Of a DNA stretch of 64,000 bases, positions 55,855 to 64,000 are shown piece by piece (position 1 is the stretch's first letter; each line of letters opens with the position of its first letter). The translations under genes and the position numbers were made by a program. The notes under the pieces were generated by a model. It ran no database searches. It saw only the letters and a list, made by a program, of their open reading frames with translations, and was not told the DNA's origin. Source of the stretch: Bhargavaea sp. CC-171006 (GTDB lineage: Bacteria; Bacillota; Bacilli; Bacillales_A; Planococcaceae); NCBI RefSeq assembly GCF_009761675.1, contig NZ_QUZH01000003.1:168261-232260 (forward strand). Reading direction: 5' to 3'.

Positions 55855-56580
55855 ATGAAAAAAACCAATACTTCCCTTTGGATTTTCATCATCTATATCA
55901 TTGCGCAGCTGTCATCGGTAATCGGACTGCCGATCGTGATCCCGTTCGTTTCCGACGGCAGGACGCGTGAAGAGGCTTTTGTGGCTGCTTCCGGCTGGTG
56001 GATGTTTATCGCATTCGGCATCACCACCATTGCGGCACTGATTCTCTCCAATAAGGACAAGCAGTATTTCAAGACGCCAAAAGGCAAGCGCTCCCCTCTT
56101 TGGGCAGCCATCGTCCTCGGAATGGCGGGGTTCTTCATGGTGCTGTTCGGCCAAGGAGCCGCCGGGATGATCGAGCAGCAACTCGGCATCGAGCCGGGCT
56201 CCGAAAACACGGCGGCACTCGTGACCGTTGCGGACATGGCGCCGGTCGCCATCATCGCGGTCGTGCTGTTCGCGCCGATCCTTGAAGAGTTCATCTTCCG
56301 CCGGATCATTTTCGGCGGGCTCGTCGATCGGACGAACTTCTTCGTTGCGGCAGCGGTCAGCTCGCTCGTGTTTGCGGCAGTGCATCTGGACTTCACACAC
56401 ATTCTCCTCTATGCCGCATCCGGCTTCATTTTCGCGTTTCTCTACCATGTAACAAAGCGCCTGATCACGTCCATCATTGCACATATGCTTTTGAACGGGT
56501 TTGTCATGGCAGTCCAGCTGAACATCGACAAGATTCAGGAGTTTATCGACCAGATGGAACGCATATCGAATATGCAATGA
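55855..56580 (+). CDS. ydiL: CPBP-family intramembrane metalloprotease (YdiL-like)
   Basis: 241 residues, about seven helices. Abi/CPBP motifs: EEFIFRRIIFGGL (motif 1, EExxxR), FAAVHLDFTH (motif 2) and IIAHMLLN (motif 3), supplying the metal ligands of a site within the membrane. Relatives process CAAX-type or bacteriocin-linked peptides; the substrate is unknown. Its location divergent from groES is the same as ydiL in Bacillus subtilis. ATG 55855 has GGAAAGGAA upstream. Confidence 0.87.
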   Translation: MKKTNTSLWIFIIYIIAQLSSVIGLPIVIPFVSDGRTREEAFVAASGWWMFIAFGITTIAALILSNKDKQYFKTPKGKRSPLWAAIVLGMAGFFMVLFGQGAAGMIEQQLGIEPGSENTAALVTVADMAPVAIIAVVLFAPILEEFIFRRIIFGGLVDRTNFFVAAAVSSLVFAAVHLDFTHILLYAASGFIFAFLYHVTKRLITSIIAHMLLNGFVMAVQLNIDKIQEFIDQMERISNMQ

Positions 56581-56584
56581 TCGT

Positions 56585-56622
56585 AAAAAGCCGCAATTCC
56601 GGATATGGGATTGCGGCTTTTG
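56585..56622 (+). terminator. intrinsic terminator of ydiL
   Basis: AAAAGCCGCAAT and ATTGCGGCTTTT form the stem, followed by TG-rich sequence. Confidence 0.85.
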
Positions 56623-56707
56623 TTGGGCTAGTGAACAAACCGGGATATTGGATTTAAAGACCTCGATTTCGTAGGATCCGGGCTCTCCGCCTGTCGGCTA
56701 TCAACAA

Positions 56708-56747
56708 ACAAAAAACGCCCCATGCGGTCATTCCGCATTGAGGCGTT
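56708..56747 (-). terminator. intrinsic terminator of tatA-tatC
   Basis: Minus strand: AACGCC-CAATGCGG and CCGCATG-GGCGTT form a stem that includes the tatC stop codon, then TTTTTTG. Confidence 0.85.
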
Positions 56748-57531
56748 CTTGCTGTTCCTGGAGGATGCGTTGCCGCTCCGCTTCCCTTTCTTCCTCCTGG
56801 CGCTTTGCCTCGGCTTTCAGGAACTTCTTGTAGCCGACGCGCGAGATTCCGACACTGATCTCATACAGGATGATGAGCGGCACTGTCGTGAACAGGTGGG
56901 AGAACAGATCCGGCGGCGTGATAAAGGCCGCAATGACGAACAGGACAAAGTACGCGTACTTGCGTACTTTCACGAGTGTCGCCGGATTCAGAATACCGAG
57001 CCGTGACAAAAACAGCAGAACGACAGGCAACTGGAAGACGATCCCGAACGGCACCGTAATCTGGAACAGGAAATTAAAGTATTCATTGATCCCGATCGTC
57101 TGCTGGATGTCCAGTGTATCCGACAAACTCGTCATAAATGAAATGACGTACGGGAACAGAAGGAAATACGAAAAGCTGATTCCTGCAAGGAACAGCAGGA
57201 AAGAGTACGGGATGTAGCTGAGCGTCACCCGCCGCTCCGTCTCAGACAGCCCAGGCGCGATAAACGCCCAGAGCTGGTAGAGGATGACCGGGGAAACGAG
57301 CACAAACCCGACGAACATGATGACCTTCAGATAAATGATCATCGGGTCGGCCACGTTGAAGGCATTCAGCGTGAACTGTTCCGCCTCATCGCTGTTCTGC
57401 AGGAACTGGATGACCGGGGGCGCCAGGAAGAATCCTGCCGCCACGGCAAAAATGAAGAAAACGACGATGATCATCAGCCGTTTTCTCAATTCTTCTATAT
57501 GCTCAATAATCGAAAGTTGCTTTTCATTCAT
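56728..57531 (-). CDS. tatC: twin-arginine translocase subunit TatC
   Basis: 267 residues, six membrane helices. N-terminal IEHIEELRKRL, then FFLAPPVIQFLQ and central PGLSETERR, all typical of TatC. It recognises twin-arginine signal peptides and, with TatA, exports folded proteins. A charged C-terminal tail (about 25 residues rich in E/R) is longer than average. Follows tatA by 26 bases on the same strand. Confidence 0.96.
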   Translation of the reverse strand: MNEKQLSIIEHIEELRKRLMIIVVFFIFAVAAGFFLAPPVIQFLQNSDEAEQFTLNAFNVADPMIIYLKVIMFVGFVLVSPVILYQLWAFIAPGLSETERRVTLSYIPYSFLLFLAGISFSYFLLFPYVISFMTSLSDTLDIQQTIGINEYFNFLFQITVPFGIVFQLPVVLLFLSRLGILNPATLVKVRKYAYFVLFVIAAFITPPDLFSHLFTTVPLIILYEISVGISRVGYKKFLKAEAKRQEEEREAERQRILQEQQERLNAE

Positions 57532-57557
57532 AACGATAACGTCCTAACGGGGCGCCA

Positions 57558-57749
57558 TCACTTGGCGTCTTTCTGGTCGGCAGCTTTCTTTGTGCTGTCG
57601 TCTTCGTCGTCCACAAGGCCTTTGGTGGCGTTCTTGAATTCACGGAGCGAAGAACCGATCGCTTTGCCGAATTCAGGAAGCTTCTTCGGCCCGAAGATGA
57701 TGAGTGCGACGATAGCGATGATGATCAGACTCAATGGACCTGGTGACAT
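57558..57749 (-). CDS. tatA: twin-arginine translocase subunit TatA
   Basis: 63 residues: one membrane helix ([14 protein letters not shown]), hinge [24 protein letters not shown] amphipathic helix, acidic and lysine-rich tail. Forms the export pore with TatC. There is no TatB, as is normal in Bacillales. GGGAGG lies upstream of the ATG. Confidence 0.95.
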   Translation of the reverse strand: MSPGPLSLIIIAIVALIIFGPKKLPEFGKAIGSSLREFKNATKGLVDDEDDSTKKAADQKDAK

Positions 57750-57810
57750 GACGGCACCTCCCTTGTTAATAGTTTAATTCTACACCAAATATACGGGAAA
57801 CTCCATTTAA

Positions 57811-58467
57811 TCAAATGGACGTTTGTGAATTCTTTTCGTCATTCCGGATGGCATAAAACAGCGCCTGCATCTCGACGGACAAATCGATCGAGTGGACACG
57901 GACGCCTTCCGGAACGTTCAGCCGTACCGGGGCGAAGTTCAGGATGCCCTTGACGCCAAGCGCCGCCAGACGGTCGGTCATGTCCTGTGCGGCCCGGGCC
58001 GGTACGGTGAGGACTGCCATCTGGACGCCGAAGTCCGGCAGCTTTTCCTCCAGCCGCTCCGGCCGGAAGATCGGAATGCCGTTCGACATCGTCCCTTCTT
58101 CTGCCGCATTGGGGTCGAACGCCACAACAATTCGGGTGTTGTGGTTTTTCTCGAAATTATATTTCAGAAATGCATTGCCGAGGCTCCCGACGCCGACAAG
58201 AGCGAGATTGACTGCCTCGTCCTGATCAAGCGTCTTCCGGAAGAATTCAAGGAGGCGCCGGACGTCATAGCCGTAGCCCTTCTTCCCGAGCGCTCCGAAA
58301 TAGGAGAAGTCCCTCCGGATCGTGGCGGAGTCGATTTTCATCGTCTCGCTCAGCTCCTGGGAGGAGACCCGCTCCTTTCCCTCGTTGGCAAGCTTCTGTA
58401 TGAAACGGTAGTAAAGAGGCAGACGCTTTGAGGTCGCCTGCGGGACCCGTTGAGTTTCATCTTTCAT
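57811..58467 (-). CDS. rex: redox-sensing transcriptional repressor Rex
   Basis: 218 residues. N-terminal winged helix ([24 protein letters not shown]) and C-terminal Rossmann domain with the NADH motif [12 protein letters not shown]. It senses the NADH/NAD ratio and represses fermentation and respiration genes when NADH is low. ATG 58465-58467 follows GGAGG by 5 bases; the open frame upstream lacks a site. Its position between tatA and ydiF is the same as in Bacillus (ydiH). Confidence 0.95.
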   Translation of the reverse strand: MKDETQRVPQATSKRLPLYYRFIQKLANEGKERVSSQELSETMKIDSATIRRDFSYFGALGKKGYGYDVRRLLEFFRKTLDQDEAVNLALVGVGSLGNAFLKYNFEKNHNTRIVVAFDPNAAEEGTMSNGIPIFRPERLEEKLPDFGVQMAVLTVPARAAQDMTDRLAALGVKGILNFAPVRLNVPEGVRVHSIDLSVEMQALFYAIRNDEKNSQTSI

Positions 58468-58598
58468 AATAGCCTCCATCAAAACCTTCCGTGCGTGAGC
58501 CGTTACCATCTTACATGAGCCCGCCATTCCTGTAAAGTCGCGCCGTTGCGCGGTCCGCCCCCTATCCAGTAAACTGTAGAAGAATAGGGGTGTAGACT

Positions 58599-60536
58599 AT
58601 GATCGTCCTTCAAGTGAACAGCGTGACGAAATCATTTGCCGGGGAGGAGATCCTCTCCGGCGTTAAATTGGAAGTGCAGCACCGTGACCGTGTGGCTCTT
58701 GTCGGCCGCAACGGCGCCGGCAAATCGACGTTGCTCAAGATCATCACCGGTGAGATGAGCCGGGACGAGGGCGACATCATCATTCCGAAAGACGTCCGGA
58801 TCGGCTACCTCGACCAGCACAGCGGGCTTGATTCGGAACGCACGATATGGGAAGAAATGATGACCGTATTTGAGCCGCTTTTTGCGATGGAGAGGGAACT
58901 CCGCTCGCTTGAGCAGAAAATGGCCGATCCGGCCGTCTACGGCAATGATGCCGAATACAAGAAAGTGATGGACGCCTACGACTCGCTGCAGCACCGGTTC
59001 GGCGAGGCGGGCGGCTACCAGTACGAATCCGAGACCCGCTCCGTTCTGCACGGCATGCGGTTTTATCCCGAAGACTACGGCAAAGCGATCCGGACGCTGT
59101 CAGGCGGCCAGCGTACAAGACTTGCGCTTGCCCGGCTCCTGCTGTCGAGACCTGGCCTCCTCATCCTCGATGAGCCGACCAACCACCTGGACATCGAAAC
59201 GCTCAGCTGGCTCGAGAAGTATCTGCAAGGCTACGAGGGTGCGATTCTGATTGTCTCCCATGACCGCTACTTCCTCGACCAGGTCGTGACGATCGTCTAC
59301 GAGGTCTCCCGGCGGAAAGTGACCAAGTACACCGGCAATTACAGCGCCTACCTGGACCAAAAGGCGAAAAACTACGAGCGCGACCGCAAGACATATGAGA
59401 AGCAGATGGATGAAAAGGCGAAGCTTGAAGCATTCGTTCAGAAAAACATCGCCAGAGCTTCCACGACGAAGATGGCCCAGAGCCGAAGAAAGGTGCTCGA
59501 GAAGACCGACTGGATGGACGCTCCTGAGGGCGACGAAAAATCCGCGGCCTTTACGTTCGGCATCGGCAGGAAAAGCGGCAATGATGTCATGGCCGTCCGA
59601 GACCTCTCGATCGGCTACAGGGATGAGGCTGTTTCCTCCCAGCTTGATTTCCGCGTCTACCGCGAAGACCGCATTGCTTTTATCGGTCCGAACGGCGTCG
59701 GCAAGTCGACGCTCCTGAAAACGCTGACCGGCCGGCTCCCCAAGCTTGCCGGCTCGATCGACCTCGGCACGAATGTGGAGTTCGGCTTCTATGACCAGGA
59801 ACAGGCGGAGCTCACCGGGAACGGCACCGTTCTCGAAGAGATCTGGAACGATTGGCCGACCATGAACGAAAAAGACATCCGCACGCTGCTCGGCCGCTTC
59901 CTCTTTACCGGTGACGACGTGACGAAGCCTGTCAGCACGCTCTCGGGCGGCGAAAAGGCGCGCCTGGCGCTCGCCAAGCTGGTCCTTGAGAAAGCCAATA
60001 CCCTTGTCCTTGACGAGCCGACGAACCACCTGGATCTCGACAGCAAGGAAGTTCTTGAAAATGCCCTGCTCGACTATCCGGGTACGCTTCTCTTCGTCTC
60101 CCACGACCGGTATTTCATCAACCGGATTGCGACGAAGGTCGTCGAGTTGTCTCCGGAAGGTGCTGAAGAATTCCTCGGTGACTACGATTACTATGTAGAA
60201 AAAAAACGGGAGCAGGAAGAGTTGCTTGCAGAGTTGGCGGCAGAACAGCAGGCAGGCCGTCCTGCCGTTCCGGCCAATAAGGCGAATGCTCCCCTTGACC
60301 GGGAAGCGCAGCGTGAAGAGCGGCGGCTCCGCCGCGCGCTCGCTGAAGCCGAGGAGGAAATGGCGGCACTTGAAGCGGAAATGAAGCGCCTCGAAGAAGA
60401 ACTGAACCTCCCTGAACATGCGGACGACCATGTCAGGCTCCAGGAGATTCAGGAACAGCTGGACGGGAAATCCGTCCAGCACGAAGCCAGCATGGAACGC
60501 TGGCTGGATCTCCAGACGGAACTGGATCAAGATTAA
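58599..60536 (+). CDS. ydiF: ABC-F family ATPase (ribosome-associated, YdiF-like)
   Basis: 645 residues, two ABC domains without membrane parts. Walker A motifs GRNGAGKSTLLK and GPNGVGKSTLLK, signatures LSGGQRTRLALARLL and LSGGEKARLALAKLV, and the inter-domain linker with KNYERDRKTYEKQMDEKAKLE (P-site tRNA-interaction motif). C-terminal coiled coil (REERRLRRALAEAEEEMAALEAEM). The family acts on stalled or initiating ribosomes. No evidence for antibiotic specificity. Followed by a terminator. Confidence 0.93.
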   Translation: MIVLQVNSVTKSFAGEEILSGVKLEVQHRDRVALVGRNGAGKSTLLKIITGEMSRDEGDIIIPKDVRIGYLDQHSGLDSERTIWEEMMTVFEPLFAMERELRSLEQKMADPAVYGNDAEYKKVMDAYDSLQHRFGEAGGYQYESETRSVLHGMRFYPEDYGKAIRTLSGGQRTRLALARLLLSRPGLLILDEPTNHLDIETLSWLEKYLQGYEGAILIVSHDRYFLDQVVTIVYEVSRRKVTKYTGNYSAYLDQKAKNYERDRKTYEKQMDEKAKLEAFVQKNIARASTTKMAQSRRKVLEKTDWMDAPEGDEKSAAFTFGIGRKSGNDVMAVRDLSIGYRDEAVSSQLDFRVYREDRIAFIGPNGVGKSTLLKTLTGRLPKLAGSIDLGTNVEFGFYDQEQAELTGNGTVLEEIWNDWPTMNEKDIRTLLGRFLFTGDDVTKPVSTLSGGEKARLALAKLVLEKANTLVLDEPTNHLDLDSKEVLENALLDYPGTLLFVSHDRYFINRIATKVVELSPEGAEEFLGDYDYYVEKKREQEELLAELAAEQQAGRPAVPANKANAPLDREAQREERRLRRALAEAEEEMAALEAEMKRLEEELNLPEHADDHVRLQEIQEQLDGKSVQHEASMERWLDLQTELDQD

Positions 60537-60563
60537 AATCATCATATCGGAATGCATGATGGA

Positions 60564-60600
60564 AACTGCCGCGGATCACACTCTGCGGCAGTTTATTATT
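60564..60600 (+). terminator. intrinsic terminator of ydiF
   Basis: AACTGCCGC and GCGGCAGTT form a perfect stem followed by a T-rich run. Confidence 0.85.
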
Positions 60601-60618
60601 TTCAACAAATCTCTTAGA

Positions 60619-60789
60619 ATTTCCACAGATTTATAAACAGGAGAAATCCCTGTATTACGGGATATTCACAAAGTTATCCACGTTGCCCACAGTTTCACTC
60701 AGAGTTTTACACACCCAATTGTGAAAAAGAGCGGATAACTAAGGCTGAAATCCACCTTTTATCCACAAGTTATCAACAACTGTGCATAA
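60619..60789. promoter_or_regulatory. DnaA-box cluster between ydiF and tsaD
   Basis: Perfect TTATCCACA at 60759-60767; one-mismatch boxes TTATCCACG (60674-60682), TTATCAACA (60770-60778) and TTATGCACA on the minus strand (60781-60789); several two-mismatch boxes (60619, 60664, 60705, 60720). In Bacillus subtilis the gcp (tsaD) intergenic region is a known DnaA-binding cluster acting on replication initiation. The conserved location supports the same role here. Confidence 0.85.
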
Positions 60790-60831
60790 GTACAGATGTT
60801 CCCCCTTGACAGAACATGTCTCATACTGATG

Positions 60832-60870
60832 AAACAAGGAGAATCCGGCAAGACCGGACTCTCCTTGTTT
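60832..60870. terminator. bidirectional terminator downstream of tsaD
   Basis: AACAAGGAGA-TCCGG pairs with CCGGA-TCTCCTTGTT; T runs lie on both sides. Confidence 0.85.
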
Positions 60871-60878
60871 TTCATCAA

Positions 60879-61907
60879 TTATTTCATTGTCCAGGACAAA
60901 AGCTCCATTCCGGGCCGGCCGTTTAGTGCCATGTCGCTCCGGATGCCGGCCTCATACATGGAAGTGCCGGCTGCAGCAATCATTGCGGCATTGTCGGTGC
61001 ACAGGTTGAGCGGAGGCACCGAGAAGCGGATCCCTTCCTTCTCCAGCGCCTCGCTCAATGCAGCGCGAAGCCCTTTATTGGCCGATACCCCGCCCGCTGC
61101 AATCACCTGGCGAACTCCCTTTTCCTTTGCCGCGCGGACCGTTTTTTCGACGACGACATCGATGACGCTCTCCTGGAAGCCGGCAGCCACACTCGCTGTG
61201 TCCACTTCCTGCCCCTTCTGCCGGGCATTATGGACATGGTTGATGACCGCCGACTTGAGTCCGCTGAAGCTGAAGTCGAATGAACCTTCTTCGAGACGTG
61301 CCCGCGGAAACTCGACGGTACCCTGTGCTTCATGGGCGAGCCGGTCGATGTGCGGACCGCCGGGATAAGGCAGGCCGAGCACCCGGGCGACCTTGTCGTA
61401 TGCCTCGCCTGCCGCGTCATCCCGTGTCTCGCCGATCAGCTCAAACCTGCCGTCCCGCTCCATATAAACCAGCTCTGTGTGCCCGCCCGAGATGATCAGC
61501 GCGACCAGCGGGAATTCCATCCCGCCGTCCAGCCGGTTGGCATACACATGGCCTGCGATATGGTGGACACCGATGATCGGCAGCCCGTTTGCAAAAGCGA
61601 ACGCCTTGGCGGCATTGACGCCGATCAGAAGTGCACCGACAAGTCCAGGACCTTCCGTCACAGCCACTGCGTCCAGATCTTCCGGCCGGAGGCCTGCCTG
61701 CTCCATCGCTTCTTCAATGACGAGCGTAATTTGCTCGACATGGAGACGTGACGCCACTTCCGGCACAACCCCGCCGAATCTCTTCTGGCTTTCGATCTGG
61801 GAAGCGACGACATTCGATAGAATCTCCCGCCCGTTTTTCACGACCGAGGCCGCCGTCTCGTCACAACTCGTCTCGATGCCGAGAATATGGATGTCATTCA
61901 TCTTCAT
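60879..61907 (-). CDS. tsaD: tRNA N6-threonylcarbamoyltransferase TsaD
   Basis: 342 residues. Transfers the threonylcarbamoyl group to A37 of tRNAs that read ANN codons, with TsaB and TsaE. ASKHA-fold motifs: [15 protein letters not shown] at the N-terminus, metal ligands in [12 protein letters not shown] (HxxxH), [10 protein letters not shown], and C-terminal [16 protein letters not shown] [13 protein letters not shown]. Last of four overlapping genes; its start overlaps rimI by 14 bases. Essential in most bacteria. Confidence 0.96.
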   Translation of the reverse strand: MKMNDIHILGIETSCDETAASVVKNGREILSNVVASQIESQKRFGGVVPEVASRLHVEQITLVIEEAMEQAGLRPEDLDAVAVTEGPGLVGALLIGVNAAKAFAFANGLPIIGVHHIAGHVYANRLDGGMEFPLVALIISGGHTELVYMERDGRFELIGETRDDAAGEAYDKVARVLGLPYPGGPHIDRLAHEAQGTVEFPRARLEEGSFDFSFSGLKSAVINHVHNARQKGQEVDTASVAAGFQESVIDVVVEKTVRAAKEKGVRQVIAAGGVSANKGLRAALSEALEKEGIRFSVPPLNLCTDNAAMIAAAGTSMYEAGIRSDMALNGRPGMELLSWTMK

Positions 61908-62367
61908 TCAGCTCCGTCCACATGACAATGGCATCTTCGCCATTGTCCGTATAATACCCGCGGCGGATGCCGCCTTCCTTAAATCCCAGCTTGCGGTAGA
62001 GTCCAAGTGCCGGCACATTGGATACCCTGGCCTCGAGCGTCATCGTACGGGCGCCTTTCCCGGCGGTCCGGCGCATCACTTCCCGCATGAGAGCCTCGCC
62101 GATCCCGTGTCCCCGGTACGAGGAAAGCACCGCAACATTCGTGATATGGCATTCGTCCAGGATAAGCCATGCGCCGCAGTAGCCGACAATCTCTTCTCCG
62201 TCCATGGCAAGCAGGTAGTACGCGTACTCGTTATTCAGCATTTCCTGTTCAAAGGCTTCCATTGTCCAGGGGGAGCTGAATGCATCCGTCTCCACCCGGT
62301 AGACCGCCGGCACATCCGCAAACTGCATCGGCCGGAATCCGATCACAAGGGATCCATCTGTGCTCAT
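61894..62367 (-). CDS. rimI: ribosomal-protein-alanine N-acetyltransferase
   Basis: 157 residues of the GNAT fold: [22 protein letters not shown] (acetyl-CoA loop R-x-x-G-x-G) and [24 protein letters not shown]. In enteric bacteria RimI acetylates the N-terminus of ribosomal protein S18; that target is assumed here. Overlaps tsaB by 4 bases and tsaD by 14 bases, so translation is coupled. Same order as ydiD in Bacillus. Confidence 0.92.
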   Translation of the reverse strand: MSTDGSLVIGFRPMQFADVPAVYRVETDAFSSPWTMEAFEQEMLNNEYAYYLLAMDGEEIVGYCGAWLILDECHITNVAVLSSYRGHGIGEALMREVMRRTAGKGARTMTLEARVSNVPALGLYRKLGFKEGGIRRGYYTDNGEDAIVMWTELNEDE

Positions 62368-63071
62368 TTCTCCCGGGCCTCCCCGTTCGCCTTTTGCCAG
62401 TTGGCCTCGGCCTCGGTGATCCGGCGGTATTCCGGAACAAATGAATGGACAGTCTCAGGCTCTGCCTGTTGCGCTTCTGTGATAAGAAGAGAAGCCCTGG
62501 GAATATCCTGGGTAAAGTGCGCGCGCCGCCCAAGTTCTCCGAGCGCCTCGCGTAAAGCCTCTTCATTCTTTCTTGCTCCTTCACCGACGAACACGACCGG
62601 ATTCCCTTCCTTCTTTAATCGGTCGAGAAGATCGGACAGTGCCATATGCCGGTCTTCCATCAGACATTTCAGCGTCCCGTCTTCCTGCCTGCGATAAAGC
62701 CCCGCATACACATTGCCCCTTCTTGCATCGATCATCGGGCTGATTGTGACGCCGTAGGTGAAGACATTCGAAGCGAGCACCCGCAGGCTTGAAACGCCGA
62801 CAAGCGGCTTGTCCAATGTCCATGCGAGCGTCTTGGCGATTGTCACGCCGATCCGGACACCCGTATAAGACCCGGGCCCTTCGGAAACCGCAATCGCGTC
62901 TATGTCTGCCGGCTTTATGCCGGCTCTTTTAAACAGTTGCTCAACAGCGGGCATGGCACCCGCCGAATGGTTCAGCCCCATCGCCGAGTTCAGCTCCACC
63001 AGCAGCTCCCCGTCTCGGACGAGGGCCACTGACAAGGGCGCATTCGCAGTATCCAATCCGAGCCAGATCAT
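62364..63071 (-). CDS. tsaB: tRNA threonylcarbamoyladenosine biosynthesis protein TsaB
   Basis: 235 residues. ASKHA fold related to TsaD: LGLDTANAPLSVALV N-terminus, AVSEGPGSYTGVRIGVTIAK central motif. It is an inactive paralogue that scaffolds TsaD and TsaE. Overlaps tsaE by 4 bases (ATGA type) and rimI by 4. Confidence 0.95.
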   Translation of the reverse strand: MIWLGLDTANAPLSVALVRDGELLVELNSAMGLNHSAGAMPAVEQLFKRAGIKPADIDAIAVSEGPGSYTGVRIGVTIAKTLAWTLDKPLVGVSSLRVLASNVFTYGVTISPMIDARRGNVYAGLYRRQEDGTLKCLMEDRHMALSDLLDRLKKEGNPVVFVGEGARKNEEALREALGELGRRAHFTQDIPRASLLITEAQQAEPETVHSFVPEYRRITEAEANWQKANGEAREK

Positions 63072-63520
63072 CGCATAAGCTCCTTCATCATCGATTCATA
63101 GCGGCTGCCGGAAGCCTTAAACGAAAAGCGGCGGCCATTCTCATCCAGCCTGCGGATCTCGATGTCCAGCCGCTCCTCCGGCAATTCCTCTTCTATATAC
63201 TGTGCCCACTCCACAACGCTCACCGCATTCCCGTAAAAAAGTTCATCCCATCCGAGATCCTCTTCGCTGTCCGCGAGGCGGTACACATCCAGGTGATTCA
63301 GCGGCAGCCGGCCTTCATACTGCTTCAGGATGGTGAACGTCGGGCTGCTGACGGTCCGTGTGATACCGAGCCCTTTTGCCAGCGCCTGGGTAAAGGTCGT
63401 CTTGCCCGTCCCGAGGTCACCCTCCAGCGTAATCACCTCTCCGCCCTCAAGCAGAGAAGCAAGTTTTTCGGCCAGCCCGGCGGTTTCTGCCTGCGACTGG
63501 ACGTCGATTGTTTGATTCAT
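63068..63520 (-). CDS. tsaE: tRNA t6A biosynthesis ATPase TsaE
   Basis: 150 residues. P-loop GDLGTGKTTFTQALAKGLG, switch-like TRTVSSPTFTILKQYEG, HLDVYRLADSEEDLGWDE. Binds TsaB-TsaD and regenerates the complex. First gene of the four-gene unit. The promoter must lie in the upstream 100 bases, between the ATG and array C. Confidence 0.95.
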   Translation of the reverse strand: MNQTIDVQSQAETAGLAEKLASLLEGGEVITLEGDLGTGKTTFTQALAKGLGITRTVSSPTFTILKQYEGRLPLNHLDVYRLADSEEDLGWDELFYGNAVSVVEWAQYIEEELPEERLDIEIRRLDENGRRFSFKASGSRYESMMKELMR

Positions 63521-63620
63521 GCTTTGGTCACTCCATCTTCTGTAGCCTTTGCTTTCCCAAGTTTAAAGGATAAAGCGGGTAAATTGTAGTGTTTTGCAAG
63601 GTGAGGTTAGCATGGGAAGG

Positions 63621-63767
63621 GATTCATTACTTTCAGGAACAGGGACAGACACGTGCTTTTCATGAAAATGACGATCCGTCCGTTGAAAGTGACGAATCGT
63701 ACTCTGAAAGTGATGAATCGCATCCTGAAAGTGACGAATCATCCGTTGAAAGTGACGAACCCGATGA
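63621..63767. repeat. 21-bp periodic array C (five direct units plus one inverted unit)
   Basis: Units with core TGAAAGTGACGAATC start at 63663, 63684, 63705, 63726 and 63747, exactly 21 bp apart. GATTCATTACTTTCAGG at 63621-63637 is the same core inverted. It lies upstream of tsaE. The repeat yields a spurious acidic frame (ESDES pattern) that is not a gene. Confidence 0.9.
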
Positions 63768-63817
63768 AACTTCCCGCCAGTCACCATAAAATGCCGCCTG
63801 GGGTCCCTCTTACAGGT

Positions 63818-63938
63818 ATAAGCGCTCATAGATTTCTATGGGCGCTTATTGCCGTTCTATGAGCGCTTGTGCATATTCTAAGAGCGCTTGCGGGTCTTCT
63901 ACGAGCGCTCGCCGAGTTTCTATGAGCACTTCCTGTGA
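63818..63938. repeat. 21-bp periodic array D (five direct units plus one inverted unit)
   Basis: Units with core TTCTATGAGCGCTTG start at 63834, 63855, 63876, 63897 and 63918, exactly 21 bp apart. ATAAGCGCTCATAGA at 63818-63832 is an inverted copy abutting the first direct unit. The core differs from arrays A, B and C. Confidence 0.92.
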
Positions 63939-63966
63939 ATAGTCCTTCGGACTGTTTTTCACGCAT

Positions 63967-63993
63967 AAAAAAACCGCCTCCATAAGGAGACGG
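63967..63993 (-). terminator. intrinsic terminator of a minus-strand gene beyond the window edge
   Basis: Minus strand: CCGTCTCC and GGAGGCGG form a stem (one mismatch), followed by TTTTTTT. Confidence 0.8.
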
Positions 63994-64000
63994 CCTTGTG

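Noticed and set aside
59100..60557. 485-codon frame antisense to ydiF, and similar long antisense frames in GC-rich genes (katE, murP, second catalase, ahpF)
   Set aside because: These are shadows of real genes: composition is atypical, with Arg/Phe/Val runs, and no initiation signals.
63589..63862. Open frames rich in ESDES or LKVTN repeats upstream of tsaE
   Set aside because: They arise because the 21-bp period of array C is a multiple of 3. There is no ribosome site and several frames are open at once, so they are not genes.

Overview
The window reads as a chromosomal segment of a moderately high-GC member of the Bacillales, most likely the Planococcaceae/Bacillaceae; this is inferred from gene content and order. 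The right end has the Bacillus-type order groEL-groES / ydiL (CPBP protease) / tatC-tatA / rex / ydiF (ABC-F) / tsaD-rimI-tsaB-tsaE. CIRCE, PerR-type boxes, a cre site, SAM-I (S-box) riboswitches and AGGAGG ribosome binding sites are all present. No rRNA, tRNA, insertion sequence, prophage or CRISPR array was seen.

Layout. 1-3.6 kb: end of an acyl-CoA dehydrogenase-family gene and a polar amino-acid-type ABC importer. 3.7-11.6 kb: large catalase KatE, DinB-like protein, membrane-anchored serine protease, DAACS symporter with a cre site, MFS exporter, RluA-type pseudouridine synthase, DUF488 protein. 11.8-18.2 kb: MurNAc recycling genes murR, murQ, murP and mupG, followed by a TetM/EF-G-like GTPase. 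18.3-20.3 kb: an unknown protein and GltS. 20.7-25.1 kb: two SAM riboswitch units driving a tandem AhpD-like protein and an FMN monooxygenase + sodium symporter + 32-residue accessory peptide; this looks like an organosulfur scavenging cassette. 25.3-35.7 kb: a second catalase with PerR-like boxes, metallo-hydrolase/SDR genes, a DUF2339 membrane protein, ahpC-ahpF and a cupin. 36-45.9 kb: oxidoreductases (ALDH with an ADH remnant at its 3' end, SDRs, Zn-ADH, HpaB-like hydroxylase, ferredoxin-reductase-like protein) and small membrane proteins. 46-53.4 kb: a visibly AT-richer stretch with a 1400-residue TPR protein containing a C39-like peptidase domain, MsrA, a SurA-N lipoprotein and a class V aminotransferase. 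53.7-63.5 kb: the conserved groE-tat-rex-tsa block, with a DnaA-box cluster between ydiF and tsaD.

The least expected structure is a set of four intergenic arrays (29.6, 32.5, 63.6 and 63.8 kb). Each is built from degenerate units spaced at exactly 21 bp. The cores differ between arrays, three of the four include units in inverted orientation, and each locus lies between an intrinsic terminator and the next co-directional gene. They are not coding and not CRISPR.

Functional themes are peroxide defence (two catalases, AhpCF, MsrA, PerR-like sites), sulfur acquisition under SAM control, cell-wall sugar recycling, and conserved housekeeping (protein folding and export, redox sensing, tRNA t6A synthesis).
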